Positions 25,539 through 34,350 of a DNA stretch of 64,000 bases are shown here, one piece after another. Every line of letters starts with the position of its first letter. Within the stretch, counting starts at the first letter, position 1. The notes under the pieces were generated by a model. It was given only the letters and a program-made list of their open reading frames with translations, was not told the DNA's origin and searched no databases. Source of the stretch: Dehalococcoidia bacterium (GTDB lineage: Bacteria; Chloroflexota; Dehalococcoidia; Lucifugimonadales; HRBIN23). The translations under genes were made by a program, and so were the position numbers. Location: the NCBI GenBank assembly GCA_025060295.1, contig JANXCH010000003.1:24331-88330 (forward strand). The letters are read 5' to 3'.

Positions 25539-27566
25539 CTACGCCAGCAGACGCCGCCGCCCCGTGAGGTAATCCACCAGCATGTATTGGCCCAGGCGCT
25601 CGGGACTGGTGTAGAACACCCGCCCCCGATTGATACGGGTCATCTGGTCCACGAAGTCCATCAGGTAGGAGTTGCGGTCCAGCATAAAGGTGTTGATGAT
25701 GATGCCCTTGCTGGTGCACCGCTTGACCTCTTTCAGGGTCTCCCGAATGGTGCGCGGGCTGGGGGGATACTGGAGGAACAACTGCCCCCCCTCCAGGTGG
25801 GCGGTGGGCTCCCCGTCGGAGATCATCAGGATTTGGCGGGTGCCGGTGCACCGGGCCAGCAGTTTCTGGGCGAGCATTAGCCCGTGTTGGATGTTGGTGT
25901 AGGGGTCAAACTCGTCCCATGTCAGGTACGGGAGCTTCTCGGGCTTCACCTCCCGCGCATAGGTGGAGAAGCCCACGATGTGGAAGCGGTCACGGGGAAA
26001 CTGGGTGCGGATAAGGTTGTCCAGGGCTAGGGCCACCTTCTTGGCGGCCAGGAAGTTGCCCCGCATGGCCATGGAGAGGGAGAGGTCTATCAGCAGCACG
26101 GTGCTGGACTGGACGAACTGTTCGCTCTGGAACACCTCAAAGTCCTTGGGGTGGAGACGCACCGGGGTGCGGGGGCCGTGGCGGAGCAAAGCGTTGAACA
26201 GGGTCCGCAACAGGTCTGGGTCGAAAGGCTCTCCGAACTCCCAGGGGCGGGTATGGGAGGTGCGCTCGCCGGGACCGCCCCGCCAACGGGAGGGGTGTTC
26301 CCCCGTGCGGTGGCGACGGATATAGGCGAAGATTTCGTATAGGGCCTTCTGGCCTATTTTGCGCACCCCCTTGGGGGTCAGCTCCAGCCGCCCCCCGATG
26401 CGTCGGATGTAGCCCGCCTGCTCCAACACATCCGCCAGGCGTTGCAGGTAGGCTGCCTCCTGGGCCGCCTCGGGGCCGAGCACCTGCTCCATCAGGCTCG
26501 TGTCTATGCCTCCCGGAGTGCCCTGCTGGAACCGCCGCAGTTGGCGCTCCAGCTCATCCATTTGTTGCAGGCGCGCAATCACATCCAGAGCTTGAGGCAA
26601 ATCCAGAGGCTCCTGCCCCTGGAAGGGATACTCCCGGCGCAAAGCCCCCATGGGGAACAGGTCCTCCAGGTTGATGGCCAGGCGGGCCAGTTCCTCCGCC
26701 AGTTCCGGGTCTTGCAGGGCCTGTTGTAAGATCTTCTCCAACTGGTGACGCTGGTGGGGGGAGAGGCTCTGCAGAAGGGATTCCAGGTGGGCCGCCTGGC
26801 GCTGGAGATGCTCCACCAGTTCCTCCAAGGTGGTGGGGCGCTGGGCGCCGAAGAGGTGGTGCCAGCGCTCCATGAACGGGGAGAAGTTGGGCTGGCCCCC
26901 CTGCCGGCGCTGTTCCAGAAGACGGTTGAGGTCACGCACAAACTCTTTGAGGCGCTGGATGTCTTGGGGGGTGAGGCCTTGTAACCCCTCCAGCATATCG
27001 TGGAATGTGCGCTGGAGCACCTGCTGTTGCAACGCCTGCAGCAGACGGTCAAAGCGCTCTTTGGCCTCGGCGCTGGTGAACTCGTAGTCCTTGAGGCGTT
27101 GGATGGCCGAGGCAGGTTCCTGGGGAAGGCCGTCCAGAAAGCGCAGAGCCTGCTCCACGGCGCGCTGGAGGCGGCGCAGGAGATCCCCCTCCAGGGTGCT
27201 CCCCTTCCCCTCCTGCTGAAGGGTCTGGAGTTTGTGGGCCGTCTCCTGGGCGCGCCGGACGAGGGCCTCCCGCTCCAGGCCCAGGATGGCCTCCAGTTCC
27301 TTCTGGATGGTGCCCAACACCCCCGAGAGGTTATACCTGTCCAACACCTCTTGGCGGCGCTGGCGCAGACGCTGCAGGAGTTCCTGGATGCCGGGCAGGC
27401 GCTGGCCATAGCGCCCCCGTAGGCCCCTCTGCATCAGGGAACGCAGAGCGGTGGCCACATCCCCCTGCCCCATTAGGCTCTCGGACAACTGCTCCATGAT
27501 GTCGTCTTCATGAAGAGGAAACTCGGCCTGCGTGCCGTCCCACCGGGAATACCTGTAGAACACCAT
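25539..27566 (-). CDS. VWA-domain protein, partner of a chelatase-like AAA+ ATPase
   Basis: Protein of 675 residues. It begins MVFYRYSRWDGTQ, as in other proteins of this type. Residues about 20-470 are mostly helical and Gln/Leu/Arg-rich. A C-terminal von Willebrand A domain carries the MIDAS motif DLSLSM at about 494-499, a downstream FSTYA and ISDGEPTAH. It is read together with the AAA+ gene at 28879-30282, as in cobalt/magnesium-chelatase-like pairs. Here a methyltransferase gene stands between them. The client of the pair is not known. Confidence 0.85.
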   Translation of the reverse strand: MVFYRYSRWDGTQAEFPLHEDDIMEQLSESLMGQGDVATALRSLMQRGLRGRYGQRLPGIQELLQRLRQRRQEVLDRYNLSGVLGTIQKELEAILGLEREALVRRAQETAHKLQTLQQEGKGSTLEGDLLRRLQRAVEQALRFLDGLPQEPASAIQRLKDYEFTSAEAKERFDRLLQALQQQVLQRTFHDMLEGLQGLTPQDIQRLKEFVRDLNRLLEQRRQGGQPNFSPFMERWHHLFGAQRPTTLEELVEHLQRQAAHLESLLQSLSPHQRHQLEKILQQALQDPELAEELARLAINLEDLFPMGALRREYPFQGQEPLDLPQALDVIARLQQMDELERQLRRFQQGTPGGIDTSLMEQVLGPEAAQEAAYLQRLADVLEQAGYIRRIGGRLELTPKGVRKIGQKALYEIFAYIRRHRTGEHPSRWRGGPGERTSHTRPWEFGEPFDPDLLRTLFNALLRHGPRTPVRLHPKDFEVFQSEQFVQSSTVLLIDLSLSMAMRGNFLAAKKVALALDNLIRTQFPRDRFHIVGFSTYAREVKPEKLPYLTWDEFDPYTNIQHGLMLAQKLLARCTGTRQILMISDGEPTAHLEGGQLFLQYPPSPRTIRETLKEVKRCTSKGIIINTFMLDRNSYLMDFVDQMTRINRGRVFYTSPERLGQYMLVDYLTGRRRLLA

Positions 27567-27573
27567 ACTGACC

Positions 27574-28806
27574 CTACCCCTTTGGGCCTGTGTGAGGCCT
27601 CAGCCCATCGCCGATACCTTCCTGAGGGATAGACGCCTCCATCCCCAATTCGCGGCGCATCACCGCACAATACGCTGGCTCCGCATCCACTAAAATGAAC
27701 CGCCGCCCCAACTTCAGGCACGCCTTGCCCACCGTCCCCACCCCTGCGAAGGGGTCCAACACCACATCCCCGATAAAGGAATAATAGCGCACCAGGCGCT
27801 CCACAATCTCCAGGGGAAACACGGCGGGATGGTGGGGATGATGGGCTGGACGGGCATACCACACATTGGTAACCGCATATCCATCGTCAATGGTCGACGC
27901 CGCTACCGCCTCCCTATCAGGGTGGGTGCGGATGTTCCAGTCAATCAGGCGCTCCGTCTGTTTGCGGTAGACCAGGAAGTACTCGGTTACCGGGACAGGC
28001 TTATACTGCAAGGGATGGCGATCGGCGGCGAAGCGTCTGCCCCGCCCCGTGTTCCACCCCGCCCCCTCGGGCTTCACCCAGATGATGTCATCCAGGAAGT
28101 CAAAGCCCAAGCGCTCCAGGATGGCGTTGATGTGAAAGGGGACGGGGATACGCCGGCTGGAGCGGCTGCGGCTGGGCCGTCGCACCAGCACCGGGGAGGC
28201 GTTGACGATCAGGAACCGCCCTTCGGCCAACACCCGATGGCACTGGGCGAACACCTCCTCCAGCATGGACAGGTAGGAGGGGTAGTCGGGGAACTCCCCA
28301 TACTGGGGACGGGCGTTGTAGTAAGGGGGCGAGGTGAGCACCAGGTGCACACACCCGTCGGGGAGAGCGGGGAGCACCAGGCGAGCATCCCCACACACCA
28401 CCTGGGAGGGCAGAGGGTCTTGGATGAGGGGACGCTGGGTGATTACTGGCGCCGGCACCGGATGGGCCCGGGCATACCCCAGACGGGCCAGCAGAACACC
28501 AGGGCGCGTTGCCCCCATCACTTCCCCATCGGCACACCGCACCATCACCTCCCCTACCAGAAGGCCATTGTGGGGTTCCAGCAGGGCCACCCGCCACGCC
28601 TTGTGCCGGTCGTCCACCTCGGGTAAACCCAGGGCCACCGTCACATCGGGGGGAAGGTGCTGGGCTATCCACTGGCGGACGCGTTGGCGCGCCTGGGCGG
28701 CGGTGGTGATGCACCCCAAGCGGGCAGCCAGGCGATTGACCCGCTGGGGCCGACCCTGACGAGGAATAGCAGGGTTTGGAGCCGGCTGCCCCGTCAGGGC
28801 ACCCAT
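27574..28806 (-). CDS. DNA methyltransferase, beta class
   Basis: Protein of 410 residues from ATG 28806; a longer in-frame start exists but adds low-quality sequence. The catalytic motif LTSPPYYNARPQYGEFPDY lies near residue 150-170. The AdoMet motif DPFAGVGTVGKACLKLGRRF lies near the C-terminus, so the order is that of beta-class m4C/m6A enzymes. The first 120 residues are an extra domain with no family I recognise. No restriction gene is adjacent. It sits inside an operon, 72 bases after the AAA+ gene and seven bases before the VWA gene. Confidence 0.85.
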   Translation of the reverse strand: MGALTGQPAPNPAIPRQGRPQRVNRLAARLGCITTAAQARQRVRQWIAQHLPPDVTVALGLPEVDDRHKAWRVALLEPHNGLLVGEVMVRCADGEVMGATRPGVLLARLGYARAHPVPAPVITQRPLIQDPLPSQVVCGDARLVLPALPDGCVHLVLTSPPYYNARPQYGEFPDYPSYLSMLEEVFAQCHRVLAEGRFLIVNASPVLVRRPSRSRSSRRIPVPFHINAILERLGFDFLDDIIWVKPEGAGWNTGRGRRFAADRHPLQYKPVPVTEYFLVYRKQTERLIDWNIRTHPDREAVAASTIDDGYAVTNVWYARPAHHPHHPAVFPLEIVERLVRYYSFIGDVVLDPFAGVGTVGKACLKLGRRFILVDAEPAYCAVMRRELGMEASIPQEGIGDGLRPHTGPKG

Positions 28807-28878
28807 AGCGCACCCCCCTTGCCCATAGAGCCCTATCCCCTTGCCCGCCTCGGCGTCCACGGCCCGGGCACGGGGGGC

Positions 28879-30282
28879 CTACCCTTTATAGCGGAAGCGC
28901 CCTTCCACCCTCTCCCGATTGAGCCGGCGGTTGAGGTGCAGACCGTCCAACACGAACTCCACCACGGAAGCAAACAGGGCCTCATTTTCCCCCACGTGGA
29001 ACTTCCGCAAAGCCGGCTCAAAGCCCTCAATGCCCCGCAGTTTCTCCACATACACAAAGGAGGGGATAGAAGCACCCGTCTCCACCACCAACCCCTCTTC
29101 AAACTTCTGCACCAGAGGGTCAAACTCCCGCACATTGAAGGTGCGGTTGAACACATTCAGCACGGCCTTCTTCAACAGTTCCTCAATGATGCGTCCCTCC
29201 CGCCCCTCCTCCACCGTCTCCAGTTCCAGTTTGCCGGCGGTGGAGGCGTAAAGGAAGGGTAGATCGCTCATGCGGGGCACAGCCACCGCCTCGTTGTAGC
29301 GGATGGCGCGCCGTAGGGCGGCGGCCAGCAGGGTCTCGTAGTTGGCGATGGTGATGCGCACCGATACCCCCGAGCGCTGATTGATGTCGGGGCTGCGCCG
29401 CGCCAGGGCCGTAAACTCCCCCACAATCTCCCGCATGAAGGAGGGCACCTGCACCCGCTCATCCATATCCGGGAAGTGAACACGCTCCTGCTCCACAATG
29501 GCCAGTTCGTCCTCAATGGTGCGGGGGTAGTGGGTGCGAATCTGGGCTCCGTAGCGGTCTTTCAGGGGGGTGATGATACGCCCCCGGTTGGTATAGTCCT
29601 CGGGGTTGGCGCTGGCCACCACATAGACATCCAACGGTAACCGGATGAGATACCCCCGAATTTGCACATCCCGCTCCTCCAGCAAATTGAACAGACCCAC
29701 CTGGATGCGCTCGGGCAGATCGGGGAGTTCGTTGATGCAGAAGATGCCTCGGTTCACCCGTGGAATCAGGCCGAAGTGGATGGTCAGTTCATCGGCCAGG
29801 TAGCGCCCCTCGGCCACCTTAATGGGGTCCACCTCCCCGATAAGGTCGGCGATAGACACATCGGGGGTGGCCAACTTCTCGGCATAGCGGCGCTCCCGGG
29901 GCAGCCAGGCGATTTCCACCTGGTCGCCGTACTGGGCCACCTTGTCCCGGCAGGCCTTACAGATGGGCTTGTAGGGGTTATCGTTAATCTCACACCCCGC
30001 AATGACGGGCACCTCCTCGTCCAGCAGGTAGACCAGCTGGCGAATCAGGCGGGACTTGGCCTGTCCCCGTTCGCCCAGGAAGATGATGTCCTGGCCAGCC
30101 AGGATAGCGTTCTCAATCTGGGGGATGACGCTGTCCTCGTAGCCGATGATGCCGGGGAAAAGGCGCTCCCCAGAGCGCAGTTTCTGGATGAGGTTTTTGC
30201 GCAGTTCCTCCCGCACCGACAGCACCTGATACCCGCTGCGGCGCAGCTCGCCGATGGTCTTAGGCTTACCCTTCTCTGCCAT
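28879..30282 (-). CDS. AAA+ ATPase, magnesium-chelatase/MoxR-like
   Basis: Protein of 467 residues starting at ATG 30282. The Walker A motif is the variant GERGQAKS (about 70-77), and Walker B is IFCINELPDL (about 190). VASANPEDYTNRGRIITPLKDRYGAQI carries sensor 1 and the arginine finger region. A Cys pair (CKAC) is found in the insert after ECEIND-type sequence (AGCEINDNPYKPICKAC). The family works with VWA partners to remodel or load metal into clients. It leads the operon AAA+ - methyltransferase - VWA. The upstream region 30283-30396 is comparatively AT-rich and divergent. Confidence 0.88.
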   Translation of the reverse strand: MAEKGKPKTIGELRRSGYQVLSVREELRKNLIQKLRSGERLFPGIIGYEDSVIPQIENAILAGQDIIFLGERGQAKSRLIRQLVYLLDEEVPVIAGCEINDNPYKPICKACRDKVAQYGDQVEIAWLPRERRYAEKLATPDVSIADLIGEVDPIKVAEGRYLADELTIHFGLIPRVNRGIFCINELPDLPERIQVGLFNLLEERDVQIRGYLIRLPLDVYVVASANPEDYTNRGRIITPLKDRYGAQIRTHYPRTIEDELAIVEQERVHFPDMDERVQVPSFMREIVGEFTALARRSPDINQRSGVSVRITIANYETLLAAALRRAIRYNEAVAVPRMSDLPFLYASTAGKLELETVEEGREGRIIEELLKKAVLNVFNRTFNVREFDPLVQKFEEGLVVETGASIPSFVYVEKLRGIEGFEPALRKFHVGENEALFASVVEFVLDGLHLNRRLNRERVEGRFRYKG

Positions 30283-30420
30283 CGCCCGTTCCCCCCCTCT
30301 GGAGCACAGTATGGCTACTCCATTATTATCCCATACTTGAGACAGGGATAGGAGTATCTTGGCAGGGGGCAGGCTCCCTGTCAATGGGGAGGCGCTGTGC
30401 ACCTGCCCCGTTTCTCCCGG

Positions 30421-30873
30421 ATGCTAGGGGGCATGCGTCGTCTGCTGGCTTTCCTACGCGCGCGCCGGGTGGTGGTGCGGGGGTGGAGCATGGCCCCCAC
30501 CCTTCTCCCCGGCGACTACCTGCTGGTGGACACCAGCGCCTATCGCTCTGCCCCTCCCCAAAGGGGGGATATCGTTGTGGTGCGGGATCCCCATCACCCC
30601 CATAGGCTGCTGGTGAAGCGCGTTGTCGCCTTGCCCGGGGAGAAGGTAGAAGAGGCGGGGGAAGGCGTCCTGCGCCCCGCAGAGGATGGGAACGGGGGTG
30701 CTGCCCCCGGCCCGCGCTCCTGGACGCTGGGCGAGGGGGAGTACTTTTTGCGCGGGGATGGGGAACCCTTCAGCCGGGACAGTCGGGTTTTTGGCCCCGT
30801 CCGCCGGGAGGCCATCCTGGGGCGGGCGTGGCTGGTGTACTGGCCCCTGCACCGCTGGCAACGCCTGGGGTAG
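30421..30873 (+). CDS. S26-family signal peptidase
   Basis: Short signal peptidase I-like serine protease of about 150 residues. The catalytic Ser lies in VRGWSMAPTLLPGDYLLVD and the general-base Lys in LLVKRVVALPGE, both with family spacing. GDGEPFSRDSRVFGPV is the conserved box E. There is no strong N-terminal anchor, and the start is uncertain (ATG 30421, or GTG 30397 or ATG 30433). Small members of this kind include maturases such as the nickel-SOD protease, but the substrate here is unknown. It is divergent from the AAA+ operon. Confidence 0.8.
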   Translation: MLGGMRRLLAFLRARRVVVRGWSMAPTLLPGDYLLVDTSAYRSAPPQRGDIVVVRDPHHPHRLLVKRVVALPGEKVEEAGEGVLRPAEDGNGGAAPGPRSWTLGEGEYFLRGDGEPFSRDSRVFGPVRREAILGRAWLVYWPLHRWQRLG

Positions 30874-30878
30874 GGACG

Positions 30879-32444
30879 CTACGCCCTGTGGCGCAAGGCC
30901 CGTCCGGGGAAAACCCCCGTATGCCTCCCCTGCTCTACCACCACCTTCCCATTCACAATCACCCACTCTATCCCCTCGGGGGGTTCGGTGGGATTGTCCA
31001 GGGTAGCCAGCGCCCGCACCTTCTGGGGGTCAAAGACGACGATATCGGCGTAATAGCCGTCCCGCAGGAGGCCCCGGTCGGAAATCCCCAAGGTCTGGGC
31101 GGGCAGGCTGGTCATTTTGCGTATCGCCTCGGGCAAGGTGAGGATGCCCTCCTCCCGCACCATATCTCCCAGAATCAGAGGGTAGGAGCCATAGGTGCGG
31201 GGGTTGAGGTGCTCCCCCAAATGCAGGGCATCGGTGCCCACCATGTGGGCGGGGTGGCGGAAGAACTCCCGAATGTTCACAGGATTGCCCCCCAGACCCA
31301 CAAAAGAGGGGGTCAGATCCTCGTCCAACAGCAGAGAACACAGGGTGTCCACGATGCTTTTGCCCGTGTCGTGGGCTATAGCCGCCAGGCTCCACCCGTC
31401 ATACTTGCGCCACTTGGCCGTGGACAGGTTGGTGACCCGCACACTCCCGAAGTCCCGTCGGTAAAAGTCCGGGTCGCGGGCGATGGCCAAACGCACATCG
31501 GGGTCCTTCAGGCGCTTCACCAGGGCCTGGGGGCCCCCGTTGTGGACCCACTCAGGCACCAGAGCAACCAAACGGCTACTGGAATACGGGTAGGGATAGG
31601 CATCGAAGGTAACCTGCACCCCCTGGGCGCGCGCCTCGTCGACCAGGCGCAGAAGGCGACGCGCTCCCCCAGGCACCGGGGTGTGGAAGTGCGAGATGTG
31701 CAAAGCACACCCGCTGGCACGGGCGATGGCGATGGCCTCCCGGAAGGGGTCGGCGAAGCGGTCGCCCAGAGTGTAGCGCACATGGGTGGCGTAGATGCCC
31801 CCCTCTTGGGCCACCACTTTACAGAGGTCTATCAGCTCCTGAGTGTCCGCATAGGAGCCCGGAGGATAGGTGAGGCCCGTGGAGAGGCCGAAGGCCCCCT
31901 CCCGCATCCCCGTGCGCAGGAGGTCCTGCTGGCGGCGCACCTCGTCGCTGGTGGCGCGCCGCTCCTCCCACCCGATAGCGGCGATGCGCAACACCGAGTT
32001 GCCAATCAGGTAGCAGATGTTCACCGAGGTCTTGTTGTCGTAGCATCCGAGGTACTCGGCCACGGAGGCATAGCGTAGGTCGGGCGGAGGGCGTCCGTCC
32101 AGGCCGGCGTTGATATGGGCGAACACCTGGAAGTCATCGGCCGAAAGGAAGGGGGCATAGGAGAGGCCATCCACCCCCACCACCTCGGTGGTTACCCCCT
32201 GGAGCACCTTGGGCAAATGGCGCGGATCCCGCAACACCACCATCGCCGAATGGGCGTGCATATCAATGAAGCCGGGGCACACCACCTTGCCGGTGGCGTC
32301 TATGGTGCGGATGGCCTGCACCGCCGCGGTATCCCCCCGCAGGAGGCGCAGGCGCTCCCCCTCCACGGCCACATCGGCGCGGAACCAAGGGTTGCCCGTC
32401 CCGTCCACCACCATCCCGTTGCGCACCAGCAGGTCAAAGGCCAT
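30879..32444 (-). CDS. D-aminoacylase / N-acyl-D-amino-acid deacylase family amidohydrolase
   Basis: Metal-dependent amidohydrolase of 521 residues from ATG 32444. The N-terminus DLLVRNGMVVDGTGNPWFRADVAV and the metal motif VVCPGFIDMHAHS fit the family. So do the later IYATHVRYTL, ALHISHFHTP and GTDALHL (active-site Asp region), and the end RDGYYADIVVFDPQKV. D-aminoacylases cleave N-acyl-D-amino acids; dihydropyrimidinase-like relatives are possible. It follows the HtrA gene by 23 bases, suggesting co-transcription. Confidence 0.88.
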   Translation of the reverse strand: MAFDLLVRNGMVVDGTGNPWFRADVAVEGERLRLLRGDTAAVQAIRTIDATGKVVCPGFIDMHAHSAMVVLRDPRHLPKVLQGVTTEVVGVDGLSYAPFLSADDFQVFAHINAGLDGRPPPDLRYASVAEYLGCYDNKTSVNICYLIGNSVLRIAAIGWEERRATSDEVRRQQDLLRTGMREGAFGLSTGLTYPPGSYADTQELIDLCKVVAQEGGIYATHVRYTLGDRFADPFREAIAIARASGCALHISHFHTPVPGGARRLLRLVDEARAQGVQVTFDAYPYPYSSSRLVALVPEWVHNGGPQALVKRLKDPDVRLAIARDPDFYRRDFGSVRVTNLSTAKWRKYDGWSLAAIAHDTGKSIVDTLCSLLLDEDLTPSFVGLGGNPVNIREFFRHPAHMVGTDALHLGEHLNPRTYGSYPLILGDMVREEGILTLPEAIRKMTSLPAQTLGISDRGLLRDGYYADIVVFDPQKVRALATLDNPTEPPEGIEWVIVNGKVVVEQGRHTGVFPGRALRHRA

Positions 32445-32467
32445 CCCAACTCCTTCCACCAGCCCCC

Positions 32468-33583
32468 CTAGGTGGGGCGTGGGAACTCCTCCAGGATAAC
32501 CGGGCGTTCCAAAGTCTGGTTTCCCCTCTGGATGGTCACGGTAATGTGCTGGCCGACCTTGAACTCCTCCCGCAGGAGGCGTTGGAGTTTGCGCACATTC
32601 TGCACAGGGATACCATTGAGGGCGGTGATGACATCGCCCGGCTGGATGCCGCCCTTCGCGGCGGGGCTGTTGCGCTGGACCCCCTGCACCAGCACCCCCT
32701 CCCGCACCGCCAGGCCCAACTCCAGGGCCTTCCCGGGGGTAACATTGTCCACCCCCACCCCCAGCCAGGGCCACACCACCCGGCCATTGGCGACGATGGA
32801 TCGGACCACGGGAACCACTGTCGTGTTGCCCACGGCGAAGCCGATGCCCTGGGCCTCCCGCACCACGATGGTATTGATCCCCACCACCTCGCCCCGCATA
32901 TTCACCAACGGCCCCCCGCTGTTCCCCTCGTTGATGGCTGCATCGGTCTGCACCAGGTCGTTATACACCCTGTCGCCCACCGCAGTGGAGCGGTTCACAG
33001 CGCTCACCACCCCCACCGTTACCGTCGGCTCCCCGGGGAGGCCGAGGGCGTTCCCAATGGCGATGACCCACTCCCCCACTTGTACCGTATCGGGGTCGGC
33101 GAAGGACAAGGCGGGCAGAGGCTCGGGAGCATTAATCTTCAAGACCGCCAAATCGGTTAGGGGGTCGCGCCCCACAATCCGCGCCTCAAAAGTGCGTTCA
33201 TCGCTCAAAGTTACCTGCACCCGTCGGGCATTGGCGATGACATGGTCATTGGTAACGATATAGCCCGCCGGGTCAAACAAGACACCTGTGCCCGTGCTGA
33301 CGCCGCGAATGGGGCGCAGGAAGATATCTACCCCCTGGGTCTCGGCGGCGATGCTCACCACAGCGGGGGTAACCCGCGCCACCACCTCGGCCACAGGCGG
33401 CATGCCCTGCGGGGAGGCCGGGGGAGCCTGCACCGGCGCAGGAAGGGTTGCCCCCGCCGGGGTGGGCGTGGGGCGTGGCGCCGTCTCGGGGCGCAAGCGC
33501 AACACCCCACACTGCACCACCAGCAGAGCAGCCAGGGCCACAAGGCCCAGCCAGACCACACCAGGCTTTCGGGGAAAAGCCAC
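32468..33583 (-). CDS. HtrA/DegP-type serine protease with PDZ domain
   Basis: Membrane-tethered S1C protease of 371 residues. An N-terminal hydrophobic anchor (about 8-24) is followed by a Pro-rich linker. The catalytic triad is His 114 (VTNDHVIANA), Asp 144 (LTDLAVLKI) and Ser 222 (NEGNSGGPL). One PDZ domain (about 260-360) includes the loop SPAAKGGIQPGDVITALNG. It degrades or refolds damaged envelope proteins. It starts at GTG 33583, two bases after the rplY stop, so the two are translationally linked. Confidence 0.93.
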   Translation of the reverse strand: MAFPRKPGVVWLGLVALAALLVVQCGVLRLRPETAPRPTPTPAGATLPAPVQAPPASPQGMPPVAEVVARVTPAVVSIAAETQGVDIFLRPIRGVSTGTGVLFDPAGYIVTNDHVIANARRVQVTLSDERTFEARIVGRDPLTDLAVLKINAPEPLPALSFADPDTVQVGEWVIAIGNALGLPGEPTVTVGVVSAVNRSTAVGDRVYNDLVQTDAAINEGNSGGPLVNMRGEVVGINTIVVREAQGIGFAVGNTTVVPVVRSIVANGRVVWPWLGVGVDNVTPGKALELGLAVREGVLVQGVQRNSPAAKGGIQPGDVITALNGIPVQNVRKLQRLLREEFKVGQHITVTIQRGNQTLERPVILEEFPRPT

Positions 33584-33585
33584 GA

Positions 33586-34257
33586 CTACTCCTCTCCCTC
33601 TTCTTCCTTCGCCTTGCGCTCGGGGCGCACCACCTCCACCTCGGCGGGCGCAGGGGCCGCGCCAGGAGGGGCCTCCACGGCCTCCACCCGCGGCGGAGCC
33701 ACCAGCACGATGACATCCTCGGGGTCGGCCTTGACCACCACCCCCGCCGGCAAGGACAGGTCCTTCACCCGCACCACCTTGTCAAAGGAGTCCAAAGACG
33801 CAATGTTCACCCGCAGGGCTTCGGGAATTTCCAACGGGAGGCCCTCCACCGTCAGGGTATGGTGGGGGATAATGAGGGTGCCCCCCAGGGAGGTTACCGC
33901 CGGGGCCTGCCCCTCCACAACCAGGGGCACCTCCGCCTCCACCCGCTGAGTAACATCCACACGGTAGAGGTCTACGTGCAGAACCTCTTCGGTCAGGGGA
34001 TGGAACTGAATCTCCCGCACGAAGGCCAAGTGGGTGCCCTCCTCCCCCTGAATGGAGACAAAGAGGGGTTTACTGCGCCCCACCTGCACCAGGGCCTTGC
34101 GTACCTCACCAGTGCGGGCCTGCAAGGGGCGCGATGCGACGCCCGGCCCGTAGAGGTGCAGAGGTGTCCACCCCTCCTGCCGCAAGCGCTTCACCTTTTT
34201 GCCCAGCACCTGCCGAGGCTGGGTCTGCAGAGTAAGCAGGTGACGACCAGTAACCAC
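33586..34257 (-). CDS. rplY: Ribosomal protein L25 (Ctc/TL5 type)
   Basis: 5S-rRNA-binding ribosomal protein of 223 residues. It starts at GTG 34257, with AAGGAG five bases upstream. The N-terminal L25 domain contains RKVKRLRQEGWTPLHLYGPG-like sequence and HVDLYRVD. The C-terminal TL5-type beta domain includes VPLVVEGQAPAV and a run around GVVVKADPEDVIVLVAPP. A final acidic tail (KEEEGEE) is common in long L25 forms. It leads the rplY-htrA-amidohydrolase run. Confidence 0.92.
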   Translation of the reverse strand: MVTGRHLLTLQTQPRQVLGKKVKRLRQEGWTPLHLYGPGVASRPLQARTGEVRKALVQVGRSKPLFVSIQGEEGTHLAFVREIQFHPLTEEVLHVDLYRVDVTQRVEAEVPLVVEGQAPAVTSLGGTLIIPHHTLTVEGLPLEIPEALRVNIASLDSFDKVVRVKDLSLPAGVVVKADPEDVIVLVAPPRVEAVEAPPGAAPAPAEVEVVRPERKAKEEEGEE

Positions 34258-34350
34258 AGCACTCCTTCCTCACGGTGTGGAAGGGTATCCCCTTCTGCTA
34301 GGACGGACGCGGTCCCTGTCTTTTATCATAACGCAGGGGACAGAGGGCGG

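Noticed and set aside
30283..30396. Promoter pair between the AAA+ and signal-peptidase genes
   Set aside because: The region is AT-rich with several TATNNT-like strings on both strands, but no -35/-10 pair stands out enough to place.
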